Shown here: in pieces, positions 1 through 5,346 of the stretch
Numbering within the stretch: the stretch's first letter is position 1
Layout: each line of letters starts with the position of its first letter
NCBI GenBank assembly: GCA_029881635.1
Contig: JAOUMG010000185.1
Span: 1-5,346 of the forward strand
DNA from: Paracoccaceae bacterium
GTDB lineage: Bacteria > Pseudomonadota > Alphaproteobacteria > Rhodobacterales > Rhodobacteraceae
DNA length: 5,346 nucleotides
Reading direction: 5' to 3'
The notes under the pieces: model-generated
What the model was told of the DNA's origin: nothing
Database searches by the model: none
The model's input: the letters and a program-made list of their open reading frames with translations, nothing else
Made by a program: the position numbers and the translations under genes

Positions 1-8
1 AGGGGCAT
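1..8 (-). CDS. Start of the next operon gene, partial (possibly moaC)
   Basis: Four bases after the trpC stop there is an ATG (8-6) followed by CCC CT, so only Met-Pro and two bases of a third codon are visible. A GAGG Shine-Dalgarno match inside the end of trpC (21-18) lies 9 bases before it, which fits a true start. The identity cannot be read from 8 bases. In Rhodobacterales trpC is commonly followed by moaC (cyclic pyranopterin monophosphate synthase, molybdenum cofactor synthesis), and Met-Pro-Leu is compatible with such a start. That is an inference from remembered gene order only. Confidence 0.35.
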
Positions 9-12
9 GGCG

Positions 13-816
13 TCAAACCTCGGAATTGGCCGGGACGGTCAGGATCGCCCTTGTGGCCGCTGCAACATCATTCTGGCGCATCAGGCTTTCACCGATGAGA
101 AAGGCGCGCGCCCCGTGCCGGGCAAGATCGGCAAGATCTTCGGGGCCATAAAGTCCGCTTTCAGCGATCAGCGTCCGGTCGTCAGGTACAATCGGCGCGA
201 GCTGACGTGTTGTCTCAAGAGTGACGTGGAAGGTTTTGAGATTACGGTTGTTTATGCCGATCATAGGCGACTTGAGACGGAGTGCTCGTTCCATCTCGCT
301 GGCATCATGCACTTCAATCAGGGCATCCATCCCCCAATGATGGGCCGCATCCTCAAGCTCGGCCGCCAAAGCATCCGAGACAGAGGCCATGATGATCAAA
401 ATGCAATCAGCCCCCCAGGCGCGGGCTTCGGCCACCTGATAGGTGTCATAAAGAAAATCCTTTCGCAGCGCCGGTAGTGAACAGGCGTTGCGCGCAGCGG
501 TCAGAAAATCCGGTGCGCCCTGAAACGAAGGCGTGTCGGTCAAGACCGACAGGCAGGTCGCCCCGCCTGCTTCATAGGCTTGTGCCAGCGCTGGTGGATT
601 GAAGTCGGCGCGGATCAGACCCTTGGAAGGGCTGGCCTTCTTGATCTCTGCAATCAGCCCATAGCCGGTTTTCGCCGCCGATTTCAGCGCGGCATGAAAG
701 CCACGCACAGGGCTGGCCGCGCGTGCCGCAGCCTCAACCGATGCCAGTGGACGTGCGGCCTTGGCCGCGGCGATTTCGTCCAGCTTATAGGCTTTGATCT
801 TATCAAGTATATCCAT
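13..816 (-). CDS. trpC: Indole-3-glycerol-phosphate synthase TrpC
   Basis: This cytoplasmic (beta/alpha)8-barrel enzyme closes the indole ring of CdRP (carboxyphenylamino-deoxyribulose phosphate) to give indole-3-glycerol phosphate, the fourth step from anthranilate toward tryptophan. The 267-residue product has the normal length of a single-domain TrpC and no fused TrpF domain, unlike enteric bacteria. Family motifs appear in order: [11 protein letters not shown] with Glu57 and Lys59, LTDTPSFQG near 93-100, LRKDF with the catalytic Lys119, LIEVHD with Glu168, IGINNRNL with Asn189, IAESGL with Glu219 and Ser220, and the phosphate-binding FLIGES. All expected catalytic residues are present. 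I chose the ATG at 816 because the protein then begins MDILDKI, as family members do, and GAGA lies 5 bases upstream of it. An in-frame TTG at 846 would add ten residues and is less likely. It lies 49 bp after ung in the same operon. Confidence 0.97.
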   Translation of the reverse strand: MDILDKIKAYKLDEIAAAKAARPLASVEAAARAASPVRGFHAALKSAAKTGYGLIAEIKKASPSKGLIRADFNPPALAQAYEAGGATCLSVLTDTPSFQGAPDFLTAARNACSLPALRKDFLYDTYQVAEARAWGADCILIIMASVSDALAAELEDAAHHWGMDALIEVHDASEMERALRLKSPMIGINNRNLKTFHVTLETTRQLAPIVPDDRTLIAESGLYGPEDLADLARHGARAFLIGESLMRQNDVAAATRAILTVPANSEV

Positions 817-865
817 GCGTTTCTCATAGCGTCCTGCCCGCGCCAAGGGAAGCCGGTTGCGTTAT

Positions 866-1531
866 TCAATCCCCAATCCAATCGATTGGAGGTTTACCCA
901 TTTTAGACAGCCACCGGTTCACCCGCGAAAAAGGTCGGGATCCAAAGAATGCAGGATGGGCAGCGCGGGTGTTTGCGGCACCCAATGGCGACGGGTGGGT
1001 AGACCGGATTATCAGATGACCGGCCTCGGTCACGGGGGCCATCACCCAGGCATCACGACCCCAAAGAATAAAGGCCGTCGGTTGCTGAGATATTTCGCCA
1101 AGCACCTCGGCTGCGAGGTTTTGCCAGCCGATTTTGCTATGACCGCGCGGCTCGCCTGCCGGGACTGTAAGCACGGTATTCAGCAGCAATACGCCCTGCC
1201 GTGCAAGATGGCGCAAATCGCCGGTCTTGGGTGCGGAGCCCAGATCATCGCGCATTTCGCGGTAAATGTTGGACAGCGATCTTGGCAAGGGGGTCACATC
1301 AGGTTCGACGGAAAACGCAAGGCCATGGGCATGACCGGGTGTCGGGTAGGGATCTTGGCCAAGAATTACCGCGCGAACGTCGCTGGGCCCGGTTAGGAAC
1401 AAGGCCGCGAATCGTTGCGCAGGCGGGGGCAGCGCAACACGCCTATCTGCCGCCAATCTGGCGGCGATCCGGGGCCAGTCTTTGCTGAAAAAGGGTAAAT
1501 GCGCCCAAGCGGGCGGCACCGGAGATGTCAT
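866..1531 (-). CDS. ung: Family 1 uracil-DNA glycosylase (UNG)
   Basis: This enzyme removes uracil from DNA by flipping the base and cutting its N-glycosidic bond, the first step of base excision repair. The 221-residue protein carries the full family 1 set: GQDPYP at 58-63 with the water-activating Asp60 and Tyr62, LAFSV at 71-75 with the stacking Phe73, GVLLLN ending in the uracil-reading Asn118, LWG near 156-158, and HPSPL at 179-183 with the catalytic His179 and the intercalating Leu183. It ends with PPIDW, as E. coli Ung nearly does (TPIDW). Two variations stand out. Pro63 replaces the His of E. coli GQDPYH, and the segment between HPSPL and FFG has 11 residues against 5 in E. coli as I remember it. 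The ATG overlaps the trpD stop by 4 bp (ATGA) and no strong Shine-Dalgarno is seen, so translation probably depends on coupling to trpD. Its place inside a trp operon is unusual. Confidence 0.97.
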   Translation of the reverse strand: MTSPVPPAWAHLPFFSKDWPRIAARLAADRRVALPPPAQRFAALFLTGPSDVRAVILGQDPYPTPGHAHGLAFSVEPDVTPLPRSLSNIYREMRDDLGSAPKTGDLRHLARQGVLLLNTVLTVPAGEPRGHSKIGWQNLAAEVLGEISQQPTAFILWGRDAWVMAPVTEAGHLIIRSTHPSPLGAANTRAAHPAFFGSRPFSRVNRWLSKMGKPPIDWIGD

Positions 1532-2544
1532 CCGCTCGAAGTGGCCTTTGCCAGCGCCTCGATTTTGGCTTTGGCGGCACCTGAATCGATGCTTGCCGCT
1601 GCCATCGCGACGCCTTCGCGCAAGTCTTGGGTTATTTCCGCCACAATCAGTGCCGCGGCTGCGTTCAACAAAACGGCATCGCGGTAAGCGCCTTTTTGTC
1701 CATCCAGAAGGGCCCGAAACGCTCGGGCATTCTGCTCGGGGCTGCCGCCCATGATTGCCTCGAACGGGTGAACGGGCAGATCTGCCTCTTCCGGGTGCAG
1801 CTCAAATTCCGTAACTGCGCCGTTTTCGAGCGCGGCAACCCAACTAACCCCACAGATCGATAATTCGTCAGTGCCGTCCGATCCATGAACCAGCCAGGCC
1901 CGTTCGGACCCCAATGCCGCGAGCGTTTCAGCCATGGGCCTGATCCACTGGCGGGAAAACGCACCGGTCAATTGGCGCGTGACACCCGCAGGATTGGTCA
2001 GAGGGCCAAGCAGGTTGAAAACGGTACGGGTACCCAGTTCGGCCCGCGTTGGCATCACATGCCGGATTGCGGGATGATGCATCGGTGCCATCATGAAGGC
2101 GATCCCGCAGTTTTCCAGGGCCCTTTCAACGCTTTGCGCGTCGATCATCACGTTGATTCCCATCTGGGTCAAAGCATCGGCTGCACCTGATTTCGACGAC
2201 AGGTTGCGGTTGCCATGTTTGGCCACGACGACACCGGCCCCTGCCACCACAAAAGCGGTTGCGGTCGATATGTTCAACGTACCCTTGCCATCGCCGCCGG
2301 TTCCAACGATGTCCATGGCCCCTGCTGGCGCCTTCACAGCGTGGCATTTTTTGCGCATGACGCGCGCGGCGGCGGCAATTTCTTCAACGGTTTCGCCGCG
2401 GGTGCGCAGCGCCATCAGCAAGCCGCCCATCTGGCTGGGCGTTGCGGCACCTTCGAACAATGTTTCAAACGCCAGTTCCGCCTCGGCGCGGGTCAGCGGC
2501 CGGTCGGCGGCCAGACCAATCAGAGGGCGCAGATCATCGCTCAT
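1528..2544 (-). CDS. trpD: Anthranilate phosphoribosyltransferase TrpD
   Basis: TrpD transfers the phosphoribosyl group of PRPP to anthranilate, the second step of the tryptophan branch. At 338 residues it is a full-length stand-alone enzyme, not fused to TrpG as in enteric bacteria. The small helical N-terminal domain (about 1-70) is followed by the PRPP-binding glycine loop GTGGD at 81-85, NISTATAF at 91-98, KHGNR at 109-113, SSKSGAAD at 116-123, the anthranilate-site region with [13 protein letters not shown] at 173-185, and GSDGTDE at 221-227, whose Asp226-Glu227 pair binds magnesium. All expected motifs are intact. Its ATG overlaps the trpG stop by 4 bp and its own stop overlaps the ung start by 4 bp, so it is locked into the operon on both sides. 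Upstream there is only a weak GGTGG ribosome-binding match. Confidence 0.98.
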   Translation of the reverse strand: MSDDLRPLIGLAADRPLTRAEAELAFETLFEGAATPSQMGGLLMALRTRGETVEEIAAAARVMRKKCHAVKAPAGAMDIVGTGGDGKGTLNISTATAFVVAGAGVVVAKHGNRNLSSKSGAADALTQMGINVMIDAQSVERALENCGIAFMMAPMHHPAIRHVMPTRAELGTRTVFNLLGPLTNPAGVTRQLTGAFSRQWIRPMAETLAALGSERAWLVHGSDGTDELSICGVSWVAALENGAVTEFELHPEEADLPVHPFEAIMGGSPEQNARAFRALLDGQKGAYRDAVLLNAAAALIVAEITQDLREGVAMAAASIDSGAAKAKIEALAKATSSG

Positions 2545-3134
2545 GCGGCCACCGACAACGGCACGCGGGCCGCCACAAGGAAATTTTGCAACAGCTTGTG
2601 CCCATGTTCCGAGGCAATCGATTCAGGATGAAACTGTACGCCTTCCATCGGAAGCGTGCGGTGGCGCAGGCCCATGATCGTGCCGTCATCCAGCCATGAG
2701 GTGATCGCCAGACATTCGGGCAGGCTTGCCCGGTCAACGATCAGGGAGTGATAGCGGGTTGCTTCGAATGGCGACGGCAGGCCCTTGAAAACGCCCATGC
2801 CCTGGTGATGCATGGTTCCCATCTTGCCATGCACGACCTCATGGCAGCGAACGACGTTGCCGCCAAATGCAGCCCCGATTGTCTGGTGGCCCAGGCAGAC
2901 CCCAAGCAGAGGGATGGTCGCGGCAGCGGCGGCTTTTGTAAGGTCTAGGCAAATTCCCGCCTGTTGCGGGGCGCACGGACCCGGAGACAGCACAATTGCT
3001 GACGGATTAAGGGCCAAAGCTTCATTTACGGTAATCGCGTCATTGCGGTGGACAGCCACATCTGCACCCAATTCGCCCAGATAATGAGCAAGATTGTAGG
3101 TAAAGCTGTCGTAGTTATCGATTAAGAGCAACAT
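2541..3134 (-). CDS. trpG: Anthranilate synthase component II (glutamine amidotransferase) TrpG
   Basis: TrpG hydrolyses glutamine and passes ammonia to TrpE, which makes anthranilate from chorismate. The 197-residue protein is a class I (triad) glutamine amidotransferase. It begins [14 protein letters not shown], has the oxyanion-region [11 protein letters not shown] at 50-60, the nucleophile elbow GVCLGHQ at 78-84 with Cys80, the family-typical HGK at 102-104, and the QFHPES segment with His169 and Glu171, so the Cys-His-Glu triad is complete. It is the first gene of the trpG-trpD-ung-trpC run, and its start faces the divergent yibQ-like gene. No strong Shine-Dalgarno precedes the ATG. Its partner gene trpE is not in this window. 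TrpG and PabA are close relatives and one protein may serve both; the trp operon context favours TrpG. Confidence 0.96.
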   Translation of the reverse strand: MLLLIDNYDSFTYNLAHYLGELGADVAVHRNDAITVNEALALNPSAIVLSPGPCAPQQAGICLDLTKAAAAATIPLLGVCLGHQTIGAAFGGNVVRCHEVVHGKMGTMHHQGMGVFKGLPSPFEATRYHSLIVDRASLPECLAITSWLDDGTIMGLRHRTLPMEGVQFHPESIASEHGHKLLQNFLVAARVPLSVAA

Positions 3135-3190
3135 GGTTGGCTTTCGTTTTCGCTTAACGCAATCAGGGGGTGAACCTGCCTACGTGTCGG

Positions 3191-3198
3191 GTTATACT
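3191..3198. promoter_or_regulatory. Possible -10 element readable on both strands
   Basis: GTTATACT reads TATACT on the plus strand (3193-3198) and TATAAC on the minus strand (3196-3191), each five of six to the TATAAT consensus. On the plus strand the hexamer 17 bases upstream (GTGAAC, 3170-3175) is a poor -35. On the minus strand a TTGACC lies 22 bases upstream, which is too far for a standard spacer. The call rests on the hexamer alone and is weak. Confidence 0.25.
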
Positions 3199-3259
3199 TG
3201 GTCAGAGCCGCGCGCCCGGGTCAAGGGCATCAAGCGGACGAACGAGCAGGTAAAACGTC

Positions 3260-3264
3260 GGAGG
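3260..3264 (+). promoter_or_regulatory. Shine-Dalgarno site fixing the GTG start of the yibQ-like gene
   Basis: GGAGG lies 5 bases before the GTG at 3270 and is the best ribosome-binding match around this gene. It decides the start: an in-frame ATG at 3198 would add 24 charged residues (with many Arg, Lys and Asp/Glu) ahead of the membrane segment and would place this site inside the coding region. Confidence 0.8.
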
Positions 3265-3269
3265 CTGAC

Positions 3270-5099
3270 GTGGGCAAAGGTTTTCTATTCGGAATTTGTT
3301 TCGGGGCGATGTTTGCCGCGTTGAGTCTTTCGGCGGTCTCATTGATGGGGCCACCAGTTGGCAGCCGCTTGCAGTTTGTGCAGGTGGCAGAACCGGTATC
3401 TCAGGAAATGATGCAAGCAGAGCAAGCGGCTTTGCCGGATCAACCTGCCGATGACGGAGTGACTTCCGCTGATGTGACCCCGGCAGAAACGAAAACCGAT
3501 ACGCCCGAAGTGGCTATCGTCGATGTCCCTGCAGGGTCAGAATTTGCCCGCCCGAAATCGGAGCAAGAAACAGTAGTGCCGGGAACAGAGCCGGTAACTC
3601 TGGCGAGTGAATTGCCTGAAGTGACAGCGCCAGACGCTGAAACCACACCCCAGTTGGCGGATCTGTCACCGGCCGCCATCCCCGAAGGTCAGGCCGTTGC
3701 CCCTGATGTTATCCCAGCGCCTGAACCAGAGACACCTGAGATGTCGGTCGCCAATCTCGACCTCGGACCCACAGCCGCAACCGTGCCGCCCGGCCAGGCC
3801 CCGGTTTTGGAGACTAGTTCAGGCGTCGATAACGCCGTGCCAACAGTGGAAACACCGGCTCCGTTAAGTGTGGCTTCTTCCGTGGATAGTGTCGAAACCG
3901 GTGAAGCAGCTGCAATGGATGAACCGGCACCGCTGGCGAATGTCGAGGTGACTGTAGAAAACGAGCCTGCGGAAATCATTCCTCAGCCGATTGAAACCGC
4001 CAGCGTCGTCGTTGAAACCCCTGCGACCGTACCGGTCGTGGAAGAAACATCCGAAGCTGAGATGGCCACCGAAGCCATTTCAACCCTGGAAACGCCGAGT
4101 GTATCCACCTCTGTTCCCACAACCCTCGCCCAGGCGGAACCGGTGACCGAATCCATTGCCGCTCCGGAACCGGAAAGCCGCGTGGCCCAGGCGCAGGCCG
4201 TTTTGCCCGAAACCACACCGATCATTCTCGATCCAGCACCGCAAAAGCAGCAGAGTGCTGATGATGCGCCAATACCCGGCTTTTCGGAGGCGGTTGCCGG
4301 GGTCAAGGTCAACCGCCTGCCGACGATCGGAACAGCGCCCGATGAAGAGGCACCTGCACCTGAAGCCGATACCGGCCTGACGCCGGATCAGGAAATCGAC
4401 CTGGCCACACTGCCCGCAATCGTCCGCTATGCCGCCGCATTTGAGCGCCCTGAAGGTCGGGCATTGCTGTCAGTTGTCATTCTTGATGTCGGTGTGGAAG
4501 AGGGTGGGCTGGAACCTGCGGCACTGGCTGTATTGGGTTTGCCGGTCACGATCGCCGTATCCCCATCGCGGTCAGATGCCGCAAACAGGGCGGCTATCTA
4601 TCGTGCGGCCGGTCTGGAAGTTGCCATTCTCGCGCCCGAGCTTCCGACTGGTGCGACGGCCAGCGATCTGGAAGTGAGCTATCAGAGCTTTGTGTCCAGT
4701 TTGCCAGAGACAATGGCCGTGATTGGCCAGCCGGATGCGCAGTTTCAAACTAATCGGCGTACAGCCCAACATCTGGCATCGCTTTTGTCAGCGGATGGCA
4801 GGGGGCTGATTTCCTATTCCCGCGGGCTCAACCCCGCAGGGCAAGAGGCTGAAAAGGTCGGTGTGGCGCATGCTGCTGTCTACCGCGAATTGGACAATGA
4901 CCATGAAAATGCGGGTACGATCAGCCGCTATCTGGACCGGGCAGCCTTTGAAGCGGATCAAAAGGGTCAGGTCTTGGTTCTGGGGCATTCCTATCCGGCG
5001 ACGATTGCCGCCTTGAACGAATGGGCGGTCGCCGGGGCAAAGGGCACAGCGATTGCGCCTGCCTCTGCGGTCATGATCACCGCAACACCGTTGAACTGA
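3270..5099 (+). CDS. Membrane-anchored YibQ-like divergent polysaccharide deacetylase family protein with long acidic linker
   Basis: The 609-residue product, counted from the GTG, has three parts. Residues 4-26 form an N-terminal hydrophobic segment that probably anchors it in the inner membrane with the rest in the periplasm. Residues about 37-375 are a low-complexity linker rich in Pro, Glu, Ala, Thr and Val; from 97 to 303 it has no Lys, Arg or His and about 38 Asp/Glu. A short conserved-looking stretch, VKVNRLPTIG (about 345-354), leads to the C-terminal domain at about 381-602, which matches the YibQ family (divergent polysaccharide deacetylase, DUF610 type) in its strand pattern: LSVVILDVG, LPVTIAVSP, LEVAILAPELP, MAVIGQPD, and a final VLVLGHSYPATI. 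The signature residues of the family (IDD, HLP, NNHMG, LDS) are mostly replaced, so deacetylase activity is doubtful. The long linker makes it far longer than E. coli YibQ. Envelope or peptidoglycan-related work is possible but unproven. It is divergent from trpG and convergent with the PpiD-like gene. Confidence 0.85.
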   Translation: MGKGFLFGICFGAMFAALSLSAVSLMGPPVGSRLQFVQVAEPVSQEMMQAEQAALPDQPADDGVTSADVTPAETKTDTPEVAIVDVPAGSEFARPKSEQETVVPGTEPVTLASELPEVTAPDAETTPQLADLSPAAIPEGQAVAPDVIPAPEPETPEMSVANLDLGPTAATVPPGQAPVLETSSGVDNAVPTVETPAPLSVASSVDSVETGEAAAMDEPAPLANVEVTVENEPAEIIPQPIETASVVVETPATVPVVEETSEAEMATEAISTLETPSVSTSVPTTLAQAEPVTESIAAPEPESRVAQAQAVLPETTPIILDPAPQKQQSADDAPIPGFSEAVAGVKVNRLPTIGTAPDEEAPAPEADTGLTPDQEIDLATLPAIVRYAAAFERPEGRALLSVVILDVGVEEGGLEPAALAVLGLPVTIAVSPSRSDAANRAAIYRAAGLEVAILAPELPTGATASDLEVSYQSFVSSLPETMAVIGQPDAQFQTNRRTAQHLASLLSADGRGLISYSRGLNPAGQEAEKVGVAHAAVYRELDNDHENAGTISRYLDRAAFEADQKGQVLVLGHSYPATIAALNEWAVAGAKGTAIAPASAVMITATPLN

Positions 5100-5155
5100 C
5101 GGGCTGTTACGATCTGCCCTTCGTGAAATCTTTTGCGGTCTCCGGGCGCGGCGCC

Positions 5156-5346
5156 TCAGTTCATTTGTGCATGCACCGCATTTATAGCGGCCTGATCCAG
5201 GGTGATCCCCGCCTCAGACTCGATGGCCTGAGTATAGAGATCAAACATGTCCTGGGCCAACGCCTGCGCCAGCTGATCCTTCAGGCCACTGCTGGTGGTC
5301 AGGTAATCAGGTGCCGAACGATCTGCTTCGGTGATTGTTTGAAGCG
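5156..5346 (-). CDS. C-terminal end of a PpiD/SurA-type peptidyl-prolyl isomerase, partial
   Basis: An open frame enters from the right edge and stops at TGA 5158-5156, giving the last 62 residues of a protein. It starts LQTITEADRS and ends with an amphipathic helical tail, DMFDLYTQAIESEAGITLDQ, then AAINAVHAQMN. This tail resembles the C-terminus of the PpiD-like, membrane-anchored parvulin chaperones of Rhodobacterales, which help outer-membrane and periplasmic proteins fold. The parvulin domain and the membrane anchor would lie outside the window, so the identity rests on the tail pattern and on remembered gene order near trp genes in this group. It converges on the yibQ-like gene with a 56-base gap. 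Confidence 0.65.
   Translation of the reverse strand, partial: LQTITEADRSAPDYLTTSSGLKDQLAQALAQDMFDLYTQAIESEAGITLDQAAINAVHAQMN

Larger units (their letters stand above)
3135..3269. promoter_or_regulatory. Divergent intergenic region between trpG and the yibQ-like gene
   Basis: These 135 bases separate two divergently transcribed genes, so they should hold the promoter of the trp operon (minus strand) and probably that of the yibQ-like gene (plus strand). I looked for a tryptophan-rich leader peptide and an attenuator hairpin with a U run ahead of trpG and found neither. The short minus-strand ATG-to-stop frame near the middle has no Trp codon. Only small inverted repeats are present, for example CAGG-7 bases-CCTG at 3164-3178. 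The promoter function is inferred from gene layout. Confidence 0.5.

Noticed and set aside
7..477. Plus-strand open frame of 156 codons opposite trpC
   Set aside because: It is fully antisense to an intact trpC and has no recognisable domain or ribosome-binding site.
817..846. Ten-residue extension of TrpC from an in-frame TTG at 846
   Set aside because: TTG is a rarer start, and the ATG at 816 matches the usual family N-terminus and has a nearby GAGA.
2093..2677. Plus-strand open frame of 194 codons opposite trpD and trpG
   Set aside because: It lies antisense to two genes with complete catalytic motifs, its product is low in complexity and resembles no family, and it is explained by G+C-rich third positions on the opposite strand.
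3198..3269. Longer N-terminus of the yibQ-like protein from the ATG at 3198
   Set aside because: It would put 24 hydrophilic residues before the anchor and bury a near-perfect GGAGG site 5 bases before GTG 3270; related proteins begin at the Gly-Lys-Gly-Phe segment.
3135..3269. trp leader peptide and attenuator
   Set aside because: No short frame with tandem Trp codons and no hairpin followed by a T run upstream of trpG.
3133..3324. Small plus-strand open frame beginning inside the trpG start
   Set aside because: It overlaps the trpG start on one side and runs out of frame into the yibQ-like gene on the other; no Shine-Dalgarno or family resemblance.
3440..3979. Minus-strand open frames opposite the linker of the yibQ-like gene
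   Set aside because: They are mirror products of the Pro/Glu/Ala/Thr-rich coding sequence, giving Ser/Gly/Val/Ala-rich nonsense with no start context.
5100..5155. Terminator between the convergent yibQ-like and PpiD-like genes
   Set aside because: Only a 4-bp GGGC/GCCC pair with an 11-base loop (5101-5119) and the tight GGCGC-G-GCGCC repeat are present, with no proper T run in either direction.

Overview
The window looks like an ordinary chromosomal segment of an alphaproteobacterium, most likely a member of the Rhodobacterales (Roseobacter/Rhodobacter group). The basis is moderately G+C-rich coding, protein sequences typical of that group, and the combination of separate trpG, trpD and trpC genes with a yibQ-type gene and a PpiD-like gene next door. 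This placement rests on remembered family patterns, not on a search.

Layout from left to right. Bases 1-3134 carry a compact minus-strand operon, read from right to left: trpG (glutamine amidotransferase subunit of anthranilate synthase), trpD (anthranilate phosphoribosyltransferase), ung (family 1 uracil-DNA glycosylase), then trpC (indole-3-glycerol-phosphate synthase). After trpC the first 8 bases of a further gene are visible; moaC is the context-based guess. trpG/trpD and trpD/ung overlap by 4 bp (ATGA), so translational coupling is likely. ung and trpC are 49 bp apart. Bases 3135-3269 are a divergent intergenic region. Bases 3270-5099 on the plus strand encode an inner-membrane-anchored YibQ-like 'divergent polysaccharide deacetylase' with a very long acidic, disordered linker. 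After a short convergent gap, bases 5156-5346 hold the last 62 codons of a minus-strand gene resembling the C-terminus of a PpiD/SurA-type periplasmic peptidyl-prolyl isomerase.

Together TrpG, TrpD and TrpC cover three parts of the chorismate-to-indole-glycerol-phosphate route. TrpE, the partner of TrpG, is not in the window, nor are TrpF and TrpAB. The DNA-repair gene ung is the guest in the operon. The YibQ-like and PpiD-like proteins both concern the cell envelope and are unrelated in function to tryptophan synthesis.

I found no tRNA or rRNA gene, CRISPR array, insertion sequence, phage gene or clear terminator. I do not see a previously undescribed system. The points most worth a second look are the ung gene embedded in the trp operon, the lengthened DNA-intercalation loop of that UNG, and the eroded catalytic motifs plus the base-free acidic linker of the YibQ-like protein.
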